Origin: Devosia sp. SL43
GTDB taxonomy: Bacteria; Pseudomonadota; Alphaproteobacteria; Rhizobiales; Devosiaceae
DNA: 64,000 nucleotides
Assembly: GCF_021729885.1 (NCBI RefSeq)
Contig: NZ_CP063401.1
Span: 3,588,501 to 3,652,500 of the forward strand
Direction of reading: 5' to 3'
In this document: one piece after another, positions 55,500-63,640 of the stretch
Layout of the letters: every line of letters begins with the position of its first letter
How positions within the stretch are numbered: the stretch's first letter is position 1
The notes under the pieces: generated by a model
Seen by the model: the letters and a program-made list of their open reading frames with translations, nothing else
Database searches by the model: none
Told to the model about the DNA's origin: nothing
Made by a program: the position numbers and the translations under genes

Positions 55500-55666
55500 G
55501 TGGTACCCCCTGCGAGCGCACACTAGCGCGCGGCCCTGCAAGGTCCAGCTTGGAGCCGTCTTTACCCTACCGGGTAGGATTAATACGGATGCTTTGATTC
55601 AAACGCCAAAAGGGCTGACCGCACCACCGGTCAACCCCTTGGACGTGCTTTGGAGGAGCAGTAAAC

Positions 55667-56179
55667 TTATGCGTCGGGATGACCCGGCTGGCGGCGGTTG
55701 AGGAAGCGTGGGCGGCGGCTGGCTTCGGCGACCAACTTGCGGCGCGAAGCGGAGTTGCCGACCATGACGCCATCGACCTGCTGGCTATAGGGCATATACT
55801 GGCCATCGCCGGCCTTGATGAACAGCGGCAGGCGGAGCTTCTTGCCCCAGTTCTGCCACTCGGCGACGACGCTGTGATTGCCCTCTTCCTCAAACACGCG
55901 ATAGTTGAGTTCGCTGTCGGAATGCACCAGTTCGATCGAGCTGGTCAGCATGCCTTCTTCGGAGATCGCGGTGGCAACGGCAACGCCGATGAACTCGGTG
56001 ACCGGCACCTTGACCTTGATCGCCACGCCGCTCTGTTCGAGCTGGCGGCGGACCGTAACGGTCTTGACCGGATCTTTGGGGCCGTTGTCATTCGCAGCGA
56101 CGAACCGGCGTTCCGCCAAAGCGGGCTTGCCGAAAGCCAGAATGACCGACGATCCTTCCATCATGACGCCGTGAAGCAT
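55667..56179 (-). CDS. DUF6101-like alphaproteobacterial protein
   Basis: A 170-residue soluble protein. It resembles the DUF6101 family, with text FVAANDNGPKDPVKTVTVRRQL, VAVATAISEEGMLTSSIELVHSD and a basic C terminus. The function is unknown. AGGAAGGCG is a good ribosome-binding site eight bases before ATG 56179; the frame extends seven codons further. The assignment of the DUF number is from memory and less sure than the gene itself. Confidence 0.8.
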   Translation of the reverse strand: MLHGVMMEGSSVILAFGKPALAERRFVAANDNGPKDPVKTVTVRRQLEQSGVAIKVKVPVTEFIGVAVATAISEEGMLTSSIELVHSDSELNYRVFEEEGNHSVVAEWQNWGKKLRLPLFIKAGDGQYMPYSQQVDGVMVGNSASRRKLVAEASRRPRFLNRRQPGHPDA

Positions 56180-56400
56180 TTGAATTCGCCTTCCTGTCAA
56201 CTTCGAGAGCTGGTTTTTGGTGCTCTCTTTTGTAGGTCCAACATACCCCGGTCCCTTACCTGCCAGCTTAATCGGTTCGGTTAAGTTTATGTTGTTTTCC
56301 GAGAGGGTTAGCGGTGTCTTGCACCCAGTAGGGAGCGGTTAACCCCACCGGGTGCGGGGGTGTTAACCACGGGAATTCTGCTGCATTTGATATGAACGGC

Positions 56401-56519
56401 CAGTCGTCTCCCTCCCCCTTGTGGGGAGGGATCAAGGGTGGGGGTGTTCGTGCTCCGGACTTGCGGAAAGAACCCCCACCCGACCCCTTCGGGGCCACCC
56501 TCCCCACAAGGGGGAGGGA
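56401..56519. repeat. Intergenic palindromic repeat, family B
   Basis: Ends CAGTCGTCTCCCTCCCCCTT and CCTCCCCACAAGGGGGAGGG, shared with the element inside cobN (28903-29010). It accounts for the middle of the 414-bp gap 56180-56593. The rest contains the promoter side of the DUF6101-like gene and GGTTAAC / GTTAACC inverted arms at 56337-56343 and 56362-56368, with no gene that I can support. Confidence 0.82.
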
Positions 56520-56593
56520 TGTCGACTGCAACTCTGGTGGAGAGTCATAGCAACTCTTGCTCCGGCGTCGCACCAAGCCTAAAAGGCCCGTAA

Positions 56594-57448
56594 ATGCCAG
56601 CGCCCGCCACCACTTACAGCGACGATCTCGAACTGCTCCGCACCTCGGCGGTGGCGGCGGGCATCATCGCCAGCGGATTTTTCCGCCGCGACGTCAAGAG
56701 CTGGACCAAGGAGAATTCCTCGCCGGTCAGCGAAGCCGACATCCTGGTCGATCGCTATCTCGCTGCGTCCCTGCTGCATGCCCGCCCCACCTATGGCTGG
56801 CTGAGCGAGGAGACCGCCGACAATCCTTCACGCCTCGATTGCGAACGTGTCTTCGTGGTCGACCCCATCGACGGCACGCGCGGCTTCCTGCGCGGCGAGG
56901 ATAGCTGGACTGTATCGCTGGCTGTGGTCGAGAACGGCGTGCCGGTGGCCGGCGTGGTCTTCGCCCCGGCGCGCAACGAGATGTATCAGGCGGCCAAAGG
57001 TGAAGGCGCCTTCTTCAACGGCAAGCCCCTGCTGCGCAGCCGACGCCCGGGCAGCCCGCCGGTTATCCCGGCGGCCGGCGCCGTGCACCAGGAAATGCAG
57101 GCCGCCGGTCTCAATTATACCCGCGGTCCTTATTACCCCTCGCTGGCCTACCGGCTGGTACAGGTGGCGACGGGCAAGCTCGATGCGGTGGCCAGCCGTC
57201 GCGGCAGCCAGGATTGGGATATCGCGGCTGCGGCGCTGATTCTGAGCGAATGCGGCATGGACCTGGCCGATGTCTGTGCCGGCTACCCGCAATTCAACAG
57301 ACGAGATGTGCGCCACGGGGCGCTTGCCGCGCTTGCCGACATGAGCCTAAAACCGCTGGTCCATGCGGCTCTGATCAAGGTCTATGGATGCCCGGGCCCC
57401 GACCAGGAACGCGTGGCCGCCGAACTCTCTTCTGACGAACGGATTTGA
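56594..57448 (+). CDS. Inositol monophosphatase family / CysQ-like phosphatase
   Basis: A 284-residue metal-dependent phosphatase. Motif A is VDPIDGTRGFLRGED (~residue 90), giving the metal-binding Asp pair, and motif B is SQDWDIAAAALILSECG. Likely substrates are 3'-phosphoadenosine 5'-phosphate (CysQ role) or inositol phosphates. It precedes the DUF4170 gene by three bases. Confidence 0.9.
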   Translation: MPAPATTYSDDLELLRTSAVAAGIIASGFFRRDVKSWTKENSSPVSEADILVDRYLAASLLHARPTYGWLSEETADNPSRLDCERVFVVDPIDGTRGFLRGEDSWTVSLAVVENGVPVAGVVFAPARNEMYQAAKGEGAFFNGKPLLRSRRPGSPPVIPAAGAVHQEMQAAGLNYTRGPYYPSLAYRLVQVATGKLDAVASRRGSQDWDIAAAALILSECGMDLADVCAGYPQFNRRDVRHGALAALADMSLKPLVHAALIKVYGCPGPDQERVAAELSSDERI

Positions 57449-57451
57449 CCG

Positions 57452-57697
57452 ATGGCTGAAAAAGAAGATCCCACCAAGCAGTTGCTCCACCTGGTGATTG
57501 GTGGCGAGCTATCCAGCATCGAAGGGGTGACCTTCGCCGATCTCGACAAGGTCGATATCGTCGGTCTCTACCCCAACTATGCCAGCGCCCTCGTTGCCTG
57601 GAAGCAGAAGGCGCAACTGACCGTCGACAGCGCCCAGACGCGCTACTTCATCGTGCACCTGCACCGTTTGCTCGAGCCGGAAACGCACAAGGGTTGA
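57452..57697 (+). CDS. DUF4170 protein (81 aa)
   Basis: An 81-residue protein of the DUF4170 family: LLHLVIGGELSSIEGVTFADL, VDIVGLYPNYASALVAWKQKAQ and YFIVHLHRLLEPE. Function unknown; family mostly in alphaproteobacteria. It follows the phosphatase by three bases and is probably co-translated. A palindromic repeat separates it from the convergent LpxB-related gene. Confidence 0.88.
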   Translation: MAEKEDPTKQLLHLVIGGELSSIEGVTFADLDKVDIVGLYPNYASALVAWKQKAQLTVDSAQTRYFIVHLHRLLEPETHKG

Positions 57698-57702
57698 GCC
57701 AG

Positions 57703-57822
57703 GCCCTCGTGGTTCGAGGCTCGCGAAGGGCTCGCACCTCACCATGAGGGCTGTTGTTAGCTCGGTATCAAAGTAGCCCTCATGGTGAGGTGCGCTTCTT
57801 CAGCGCCTCGAACCACGAGGGC
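57703..57822. repeat. Intergenic palindromic repeat, family C copy 2
   Basis: Perfect 17-base ends GCCCTCGTGGTTCGAGG and CCTCGAACCACGAGGGC, with inner CTCACCATGAGGGC / GCCCTCATGGTGAG. Copies at 1506-1629 and 62408-62533. It lies between convergent genes. Confidence 0.88.
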
Positions 57823-57829
57823 GTGCCCC

Positions 57830-58978
57830 TCAGGCCACCAGCGCATCCAAAATCGCCAGCATCGCCCCCGGCCCGCCAATGCGCTGACGGCCGATATTGG
57901 CCAGGCGACGGCGTTCCTCGTCGTCGGCCAACAGCTTGCGCAGGGCTGACCCGATTGCCTTGCCCTCGGGCGGAACCACGGTGCGTGCCTCGCCGAACAG
58001 CATCTGCTCGTCGTCGAACCGTGAACGCCGGTCACGCGGATTGACGAAGGTGATGGCCGGCTTGCCCGAGCCAAGCGCTTGTATCGTGGCGGTCCCCGCC
58101 TGCGACAGCACCACATCCGAAACCGCCAGCAGATTGCCCATGGCGCCGCCCCTGGCCATGTGGATCGTCAGGTCGCCATCTGACAATTCGCCCATATCGT
58201 CCGATTCGGCGCTGAGCATCGCCGTCCGGCGCAATCCGGTCTGCTTGGCCAGCTCTTCGACATTGATGCCACCGGCAACGGCCACGAACACGTCCGGCCG
58301 CAAGTCGGGCGGCAGGGTTCGCAGGGCATCGATCTGCAGCGCAAAGCTCTCGGCCGTCAGCGCCCTGCTGCCCGGCAACAGAGTGACCCCCATGGCCTTA
58401 TGACGCCGCGCCCGCGCGTCGTAATCGCCATGTGGGATGGTATCCATCATCACATTGCCGGCCGAGCGGGCATCGACCCCGATATGCTCGAGCGTCCGCG
58501 CTAGGTTATCAGAGCGGCAGAACACGGTCTTGCAGGCCCGCTTGATGGCAAAGCGCTCCGGGCCAGAATAGAGCCGCGCCGCGCCGGTCTTGTAGACATC
58601 GAGATAGACGAGGTCGCGGTGGCCGGTGGCGAAAGCGGCCAGCACGCCGGTCATATCGCCGACCACGATGATGCGATCATACTTACCGCGCATCTTGCGC
58701 AGAAAATTGAGCGCGGGCGGCACCGTCATCAAGCCACCGGTGGTGAGATCGCGCCGCAGCGAACCCTTGACGTTGCGCCATCCTTCCGAGGCCAGCGTGG
58801 CGCGCGGCCCGACCAGCGGACAGACGCCCATATAGGCATTGCCCGAGCCGATCATCGGATAGGCTTCCACATCGATGGTCTTGGGCAGACGCGCGACGAT
58901 CGCCGCAGCGATCCAATCCTCGCCATGACCGTTGGAGATGAAGAGAAACCGGCGGCGGACTGACGCTTCCGCCACCAT
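57830..58978 (-). CDS. Lipid-A-disaccharide synthase-related glycosyltransferase
   Basis: A 382-residue GT-B protein related to LpxB (TIGR03492-like). It has FLFISNGHGEDWIAAAIV at the N terminus, VGDMTGVLAAF in the middle and a C-terminal donor-binding block SDVVLSQAGTATIQALGSGKPAITF. The resemblance supports a nucleotide-sugar glycosyltransferase, though not true LpxB. It overlaps the DUF2093 gene by one base. Confidence 0.82.
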   Translation of the reverse strand: MVAEASVRRRFLFISNGHGEDWIAAAIVARLPKTIDVEAYPMIGSGNAYMGVCPLVGPRATLASEGWRNVKGSLRRDLTTGGLMTVPPALNFLRKMRGKYDRIIVVGDMTGVLAAFATGHRDLVYLDVYKTGAARLYSGPERFAIKRACKTVFCRSDNLARTLEHIGVDARSAGNVMMDTIPHGDYDARARRHKAMGVTLLPGSRALTAESFALQIDALRTLPPDLRPDVFVAVAGGINVEELAKQTGLRRTAMLSAESDDMGELSDGDLTIHMARGGAMGNLLAVSDVVLSQAGTATIQALGSGKPAITFVNPRDRRSRFDDEQMLFGEARTVVPPEGKAIGSALRKLLADDEERRRLANIGRQRIGGPGAMLAILDALVA

Positions 58979-59199
58979 CAGGCTCCGCGGCCGAACCGCT
59001 CGAAGGCCGTATGGGCCGTCACCGCGTCGGCATAGGCCTCCTGCCGGTCGACATTCCAGTAGAACAGCTCGTCGAGCGGGATCGGCTTGCCCGATATGGC
59101 GCAGCGTACGAAGCTGCCGGGCTTGAGCACGACATAGTCGCCATCGAGATAGCGGATCACCGCTTCGGCGGGCGCAAAGCCCTTATCGAAGATGTTCAT
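58978..59199 (-). CDS. DUF2093 protein (73 aa)
   Basis: A 73-residue alphaproteobacterial protein: AEAVIRYLDGDYVVLKPGSF then VRCAISGKPIPLDELFYWNVDRQEAYA, the DUF2093 pattern. Function unknown. It is upstream of the LpxB-related gene with TGATG overlap, so both are made from one message. GAAGGA lies before ATG 59199. Confidence 0.9.
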   Translation of the reverse strand: MNIFDKGFAPAEAVIRYLDGDYVVLKPGSFVRCAISGKPIPLDELFYWNVDRQEAYADAVTAHTAFERFGRGA

Positions 59200-59248
59200 G
59201 CTGGCATTCCTTCAACCTTGCTCCCGATATAGCGAGCAATGGGGAACA

Positions 59249-60862
59249 TCAAAAGAGGCTTTCCTGCGTGTCCCCGTCCGCCTGGGCGCGTGGTTTCTTC
59301 TTGATGACCGGCGCACCGGCAATGGTAGCGCCGACTTCGCCATCGGCAAATTCGATGGCAACGGGCGTGCCCGGCAGCAGACCCGCCCGCTCGTGGATCA
59401 ACTGGCCATCCGCATCCTTGATGACGGCATAGCCGCGCGCCAGCACGCTGCGATAGCTCAGGGCGTCGAGCAACTTGCCGGCCTGGGCCAAAGCCGCCCC
59501 GCGCAGGCTCAGGCCCTGCAGCATGCTGGCATAAAGCCGGGTGGCGAGAGGGCCGAGCTGAGCCTGGCCATGCCGCAACTCCGCCCGCAAGGCGTTCGGC
59601 GACAATTTCGGCCCCACCGCCTCGAGCTGCGCGCGCTTGCGCTCCACCAGCCGCAGCGTCGCGCTGGCCAGCCGCGCGGCGCGTGGGTCATAGGTCAGGC
59701 GCGAGCGATCCACGGTCTTGCGCAAGCCGGCCTCCGCTCGCATCGACAGGTTGCGCAGCCGCTCGCCGGCTTCGACCTGGCGGCGGCTCAACATCTGTGG
59801 CGTCAGTCGCGGCTCGACCCGCGACAGGGCCAGACGCCGGTCCTGCACCGAATGCCGAAGGCCGCTGAGCAAGTTGGACGCGGCATGATCGAGGCGTTGG
59901 CGCTGCGTCGACACCAGATCTGCCGGACGTGGCAAGCCTGCCGTTGCAGCGCGCAACCGGTCGCGCGCACTGCCGGCAATCCGCCGCGTCGCCTGCCGCT
60001 GGCGCGAGCCGAGATCGTCGACATAGCCGATGAGTTCAGCCCGCACCGGCACAGCGGCTTCGGCAGCCGCCGTGGGTGTCGGCGCCCGCATGTCGGACGC
60101 GTAGTCGACCAGCGTCGTATCTGTCTCGTGGCCGACTGCCGAAATGACAGGAATACCACTGGCCGCGACTGCGCGGACCACCGCCTCTTCGTTGAAGCCC
60201 CAGAGGTCCTCGATCGAGCCGCCGCCACGGGCGACGATCAGCAGATCCGGCCGCGGGATCGGTCCATCCGGCAGCAGGGCATTGAAGCCCTCGATGGCGT
60301 TGACCACTTCGGGCGCGCAGGTCTCGCCCTGCACGCGCACTGGCCATACCAGCACATGGCTGGGAAAGCGGTCATTGAGGCGATGCAGAATATCGCGGAT
60401 CACCGCGCCGGTGGGCGAGGTGACGACGCCGATGACGCGCGGCAGGTAGGGCAGGGGCCGCTTGCGTTCCTTGGCGAACAGGCCCTCTGCCTGCAACTTC
60501 CGCCGCCGCTCGTCCAGCAGCGCCATCAGCGCCCCGGCGCCGGCCGGCTCGATATTGTCGATGACGATCTGGTATTTCGAAGATTTCGGGAAGGTGGTCA
60601 GGCGCCCGGTAGCGATGACCTCCAACCCTTCCTGCGGCTTAAACGTCAGGCGGGCATAGCTGGTCTTCCAGATGACCGCGTCCATCGACGCATTCTCATC
60701 CTTGAGCGTAAAATAGGCATGTCCCGACGAATGCTGCCCACGAAACCCGGAAATCTCGCCGCGCACCCTCACATGCCCGAACTCGTCCTCGACCATGCGT
60801 TTCACCGCATGCGAGATCTCGCTGACGGTAAACTCGGCGGCATTGGTCAGGGCTTCGGCCAT
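59249..60862 (-). CDS. xseA: Exodeoxyribonuclease VII large subunit
   Basis: A 537-residue protein of the XseA family. It has an OB-fold N terminus (VRVRGEISGFRGQHSSGHAYFTLKD), the nuclease core VGVVTSPTGAVIRDILHRL and RGGGSIEDLWGFNEEAVVRA, and a long C-terminal helical part. It degrades single-stranded DNA with XseB, which is not in the window. Confidence 0.96.
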   Translation of the reverse strand: MAEALTNAAEFTVSEISHAVKRMVEDEFGHVRVRGEISGFRGQHSSGHAYFTLKDENASMDAVIWKTSYARLTFKPQEGLEVIATGRLTTFPKSSKYQIVIDNIEPAGAGALMALLDERRRKLQAEGLFAKERKRPLPYLPRVIGVVTSPTGAVIRDILHRLNDRFPSHVLVWPVRVQGETCAPEVVNAIEGFNALLPDGPIPRPDLLIVARGGGSIEDLWGFNEEAVVRAVAASGIPVISAVGHETDTTLVDYASDMRAPTPTAAAEAAVPVRAELIGYVDDLGSRQRQATRRIAGSARDRLRAATAGLPRPADLVSTQRQRLDHAASNLLSGLRHSVQDRRLALSRVEPRLTPQMLSRRQVEAGERLRNLSMRAEAGLRKTVDRSRLTYDPRAARLASATLRLVERKRAQLEAVGPKLSPNALRAELRHGQAQLGPLATRLYASMLQGLSLRGAALAQAGKLLDALSYRSVLARGYAVIKDADGQLIHERAGLLPGTPVAIEFADGEVGATIAGAPVIKKKPRAQADGDTQESLF

Positions 60863-60908
60863 GCCCTCTGGTGAGACAAATGGTGAGTCAGGTCAAGGGT
60901 GCGGTGTC

Positions 60909-61799
60909 CTACTCCGCTGCATCCGACAGTTGCACCGGCACTTCCAGATTCCCCATCGACTGCACGATGTGGTTGGCCAGGGCGTCATAGATGCCGCCAT
61001 AGGCGTGGCTACCGCGCATCAGGGCGATCTGCGCATCGCCCAGGCGGGGCAGGCCGTGCTCGTCATTGATCACGCGCATGCCGGGTTGCAGCGCGCTTTC
61101 CGGCAGGAAGCCCACGGCGAGGTCCGAAAGCACGGCGCTCGAAATGGCCGTGGCGTTGGATGAGGTATAGGCGATGCGATAGTCGAGGCCGCTGCGTTCG
61201 AGGGCCTCCTGTGCATCCCGGCGCCAGCCGCAGTTCGGCGTGCCGCAGGCGACTGCCAGTGGCTGCGTGGCGAGCGCCCGGCCGCCATGGCTGGCTACCC
61301 AGAACATCTTCTCGGTGCGAAACAGTTCGCCGTAATTCTGGTCCGTGCCCTGGGTAAAGACGATCAGGTCGTAACGGCCCGAGCGCATACCTTCCAGCAG
61401 GTGCTCCGATGACATGCAGGCGACGTCCACCGCGATCTTGGGATGGGTGCGCTGAAAGCTTGAGAGGATCACCGGCAGCAGCCGCACCGCATAATCGTCC
61501 GGCACGCCGAAGCGGATCGAACCGCTGAGGTCGCCATCCGAGAAATGGTCGAGAATTTCGGCGTTGGTGCGCAGCATCCGGCGGGCGCGAGAATAGAGGG
61601 CCTCACCATGCGGCGTGAGCGTCACGCCGCGTCCATCGCGCGCCAGCAGCGACTGGCCGAGCCGCTCTTCGAGGCGCTTGATCTGCATCGAGACGGCGGA
61701 TTGGGTCTTGTTCACCCGCCGCGCCGCCTCGGTGAAGCTGCCGCAATCGGCAATGGCGCAGAAGCTCTGTAACTGGTCGAGATCAAGCGGAGCGGTCAC
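60909..61799 (-). CDS. LysR family transcriptional regulator
   Basis: A 296-residue LysR-type regulator. The N-terminal winged HTH (LDQLQSFCAIADCGSFTEAARRVNKTQSAVSMQIKRLE) is followed by a periplasmic-binding-like effector domain (IRFGVPDDYAVRLL). The effector is unknown. It starts with GTG 61799 and GGGAGA upstream. It diverges from the DUF1127 gene across 155 bp. Confidence 0.93.
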   Translation of the reverse strand: MTAPLDLDQLQSFCAIADCGSFTEAARRVNKTQSAVSMQIKRLEERLGQSLLARDGRGVTLTPHGEALYSRARRMLRTNAEILDHFSDGDLSGSIRFGVPDDYAVRLLPVILSSFQRTHPKIAVDVACMSSEHLLEGMRSGRYDLIVFTQGTDQNYGELFRTEKMFWVASHGGRALATQPLAVACGTPNCGWRRDAQEALERSGLDYRIAYTSSNATAISSAVLSDLAVGFLPESALQPGMRVINDEHGLPRLGDAQIALMRGSHAYGGIYDALANHIVQSMGNLEVPVQLSDAAE

Positions 61800-61954
61800 G
61801 ACAATCTCCCATCACTCAAATTGATGATGAGGATGAAATCTATTTGTTAGACGAATGAATGTCCAGAGCGCTATTACATAACCATCGGCCCAGAAGACAC
61901 GGCGCTGAACCCCGCCGAACTCCCTTCGGCAAAACCAAATGACTGGAGATTATC

Positions 61955-62215
61955 ATGGCTCTCTCGCTTCCCGGCGAGCGGTCACACGTGGCCGCCACGC
62001 CTGCCAATCCGTTTGCTGCATTTGCGCGCTGGATCGCCAAGGCTCAGGCTGCCCGTACCCGTCGGGTTGCGCTCGAAGCCTTGCTCGAGCTTGACCATTC
62101 CAGGTTGAGTGACTTGGGCATTTCCCGCGACGACATCGGCCAGGCGCTGGTCCGCAAGGACAGCCGTCCTGAACTGGTGCTCAACGCCGCCCGGGCCCGC
62201 AGCGCCCGCGCCTGA
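61955..62215 (+). CDS. DUF1127 (YjiS-like) small basic protein
   Basis: An 86-residue protein with the DUF1127 domain in its centre (residues ~33-66, ARTRRVALEALLELDHSRLSDLGISRDDI). It is Arg-rich; DUF1127 proteins in Rhizobiales affect RNA and phosphate-related physiology. It diverges from the LysR regulator, which may control it, and ends in front of a strong terminator at 62348. Confidence 0.9.
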   Translation: MALSLPGERSHVAATPANPFAAFARWIAKAQAARTRRVALEALLELDHSRLSDLGISRDDIGQALVRKDSRPELVLNAARARSARA

Positions 62216-62347
62216 TCGCGTCCGCCTATCAGCTTGCGCCGGCCTTGACCTCCAGCCGGCGCCGTCTCGTTGGTCCGGACACTTGTTACGAGCGCCCGTT
62301 CCATCTCCCGGGCCGGTTTTGCCACCGGCCTCGTTTCCTGATGACTT

Positions 62348-62382
62348 GCCGGACCAGTGCCAAGCACTCGTCCGGCTTTTTT
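62348..62382 (+). terminator. Rho-independent terminator after the DUF1127 gene
   Basis: Stem GCCGGAC/GTCCGGC with an inner AGTGC/GCACT extension and a three-base loop, followed by TTTTTT. It lies 130 bases past the DUF1127 stop and before a family C repeat, so it closes that transcript. Confidence 0.88.
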
Positions 62383-62407
62383 GTTTTTGGGGTCAGGTGC
62401 TTCTGGG

Positions 62408-62533
62408 CACGCCCTCGTGGTTCTGTTCTCGCGAAGGGCTCGCACCTCACCATGAGGGCCACTGATACTCCGAGCTAGCAACGGCCTTCATGGTGAGGTG
62501 CGCTTCTTCAGCGCCTCGAACCACGAGGGCGTG
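62408..62533. repeat. Intergenic palindromic repeat, family C copy 3
   Basis: Ends CACGCCCTCGTGGTTC and CGAACCACGAGGGCGTG; inner text matches copies at 1506 and 57703 (CTCACCATGAGGGCC, GGTGAGGTGCGCTTCTTCAG). It occupies the gap between the DUF1127 terminator and the convergent PilZ gene. Confidence 0.88.
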
Positions 62534-62541
62534 GCAACACC

Positions 62542-62787
62542 CTAGTCGAACTTGATGCCGATTTCGCTTTCGGTCTTCCAGACGATCGAGCAGGCGAATT
62601 TACGCCCGTCATCCATTGCCAGTTGGAATGTGTCGGGGATGCCAATGATGCCGGCCACCTTCAACCGCGCACCAGTCTCGGACAGGTTGCGCACGGTGCA
62701 TTTGAAGGTCGAGAATCCGTCGTTGATGACGATGAGGCCACCTTTGAGGGTGCGTTGTCGCGGCGCTGCGCGATGATCATCGCTCAT
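62542..62787 (-). CDS. PilZ-domain protein (81 aa)
   Basis: An 81-residue single-domain PilZ protein. It has the c-di-GMP-binding signature, an Arg pair in APRQRTLKGG and the NLSETGARL box. A c-di-GMP-responsive adaptor role is expected; partner unknown. It starts at ATG 62787, 15 bases after the IalB-family gene, so the two share a message. Confidence 0.9.
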   Translation of the reverse strand: MSDDHRAAPRQRTLKGGLIVINDGFSTFKCTVRNLSETGARLKVAGIIGIPDTFQLAMDDGRKFACSIVWKTESEIGIKFD

Positions 62788-62802
62788 GACGAACTCCGCC
62801 TG

Positions 62803-63315
62803 TTACGGAAGCTGGGCAAACCCGTCCTTGAAACCATCAAGCGACACCGGAATGCCGATACCTTCTTCCGGAGTCTTGAAGACCACGAAAATCGCATCCG
62901 TGCCGTTCGACAGCGTATCGATCAGGCTGTCGTCGAGCACGACTTCAGCCACGCAGCCATTGGGCAGGCAGCGCACGAAGGCGACGCGGCCCATATCCTT
63001 GCCGTCAACATTGAGGCCCAGGCCATTGGGCAGCAGCACGCCGAGCGGTGCCAGCACGCGCAGCAAGCGGGCTTCGCGGTCGGCCGTACGCAGCACGATG
63101 ACGGACAGGCCCACATTGGGCTGATCCTCGGCCATCACATTCTGGATGATCGCGCATTGCTCGAAGCTGGCGCCGGGCGGCGTATCGCAGCTCATCTGCC
63201 AGTCGCCATACTGCGCGCGCACCACGCCCTGCCCAAGTACGGCGCTTCCCGCACCCACGACGGCCAGCATGGCCAGGCCGATACCGGCCAGATGACGCTT
63301 CAAAATCGGCTTCAC
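62803..63315 (-). CDS. Invasion-associated locus B (IalB) family protein
   Basis: A 170-residue secreted protein with signal peptide (LAGIGLAMLAVVGAGSAVLG). The IalB marks are YGDWQMSCDTPPG, EQCAIIQNV and ending FVRCLPNGCVAEVVLDD, with four cysteines in pairs. Start is GTG 63315 with GGGAGAAG upstream. IalB proteins are periplasmic or envelope-associated and widespread in Rhizobiales; the molecular role is not settled. It leads the PilZ gene. Confidence 0.92.
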   Translation of the reverse strand: MKPILKRHLAGIGLAMLAVVGAGSAVLGQGVVRAQYGDWQMSCDTPPGASFEQCAIIQNVMAEDQPNVGLSVIVLRTADREARLLRVLAPLGVLLPNGLGLNVDGKDMGRVAFVRCLPNGCVAEVVLDDSLIDTLSNGTDAIFVVFKTPEEGIGIPVSLDGFKDGFAQLP

Positions 63316-63640
63316 TCTATCACTTCTCCCGACGAATCGCGCGTCCGCATGAGGCTGGGACTGTTTCCGACAGGCTGCCGTTCAAGTCAACCAAAGCCCC
63401 GAGATGCAAGGGATATGCCCGGCAAAGTGCGGCAAGGGTGAGGCGGTTTTGCGGGCGCCGTCGCACAATATGACGCAGTGGGGCATATGGTTGCCGCAAT
63501 GGACTTGGCGTTTGCGATGTGATTTAGGTCGGAGAAGAGTTTTTCGCTCCGAGGTTGAGTCGGGGCGGCGTTTGCTATGCCGCTGTTTTCGCCCCTCAAT
63601 CCCGGTGTGGATACACCAATTGAAGTCGACACGGGGGTTT
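63316..63640. other. 325-bp gap, upstream region of coxB
   Basis: No open frame I would call a gene. It is the divergent promoter space between the IalB gene and coxB. A small stem GCGGC/GCCGC lies near 63570-63590, followed by TGTTTT, of uncertain meaning. No strong promoter pair was picked out. Confidence 0.5.
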
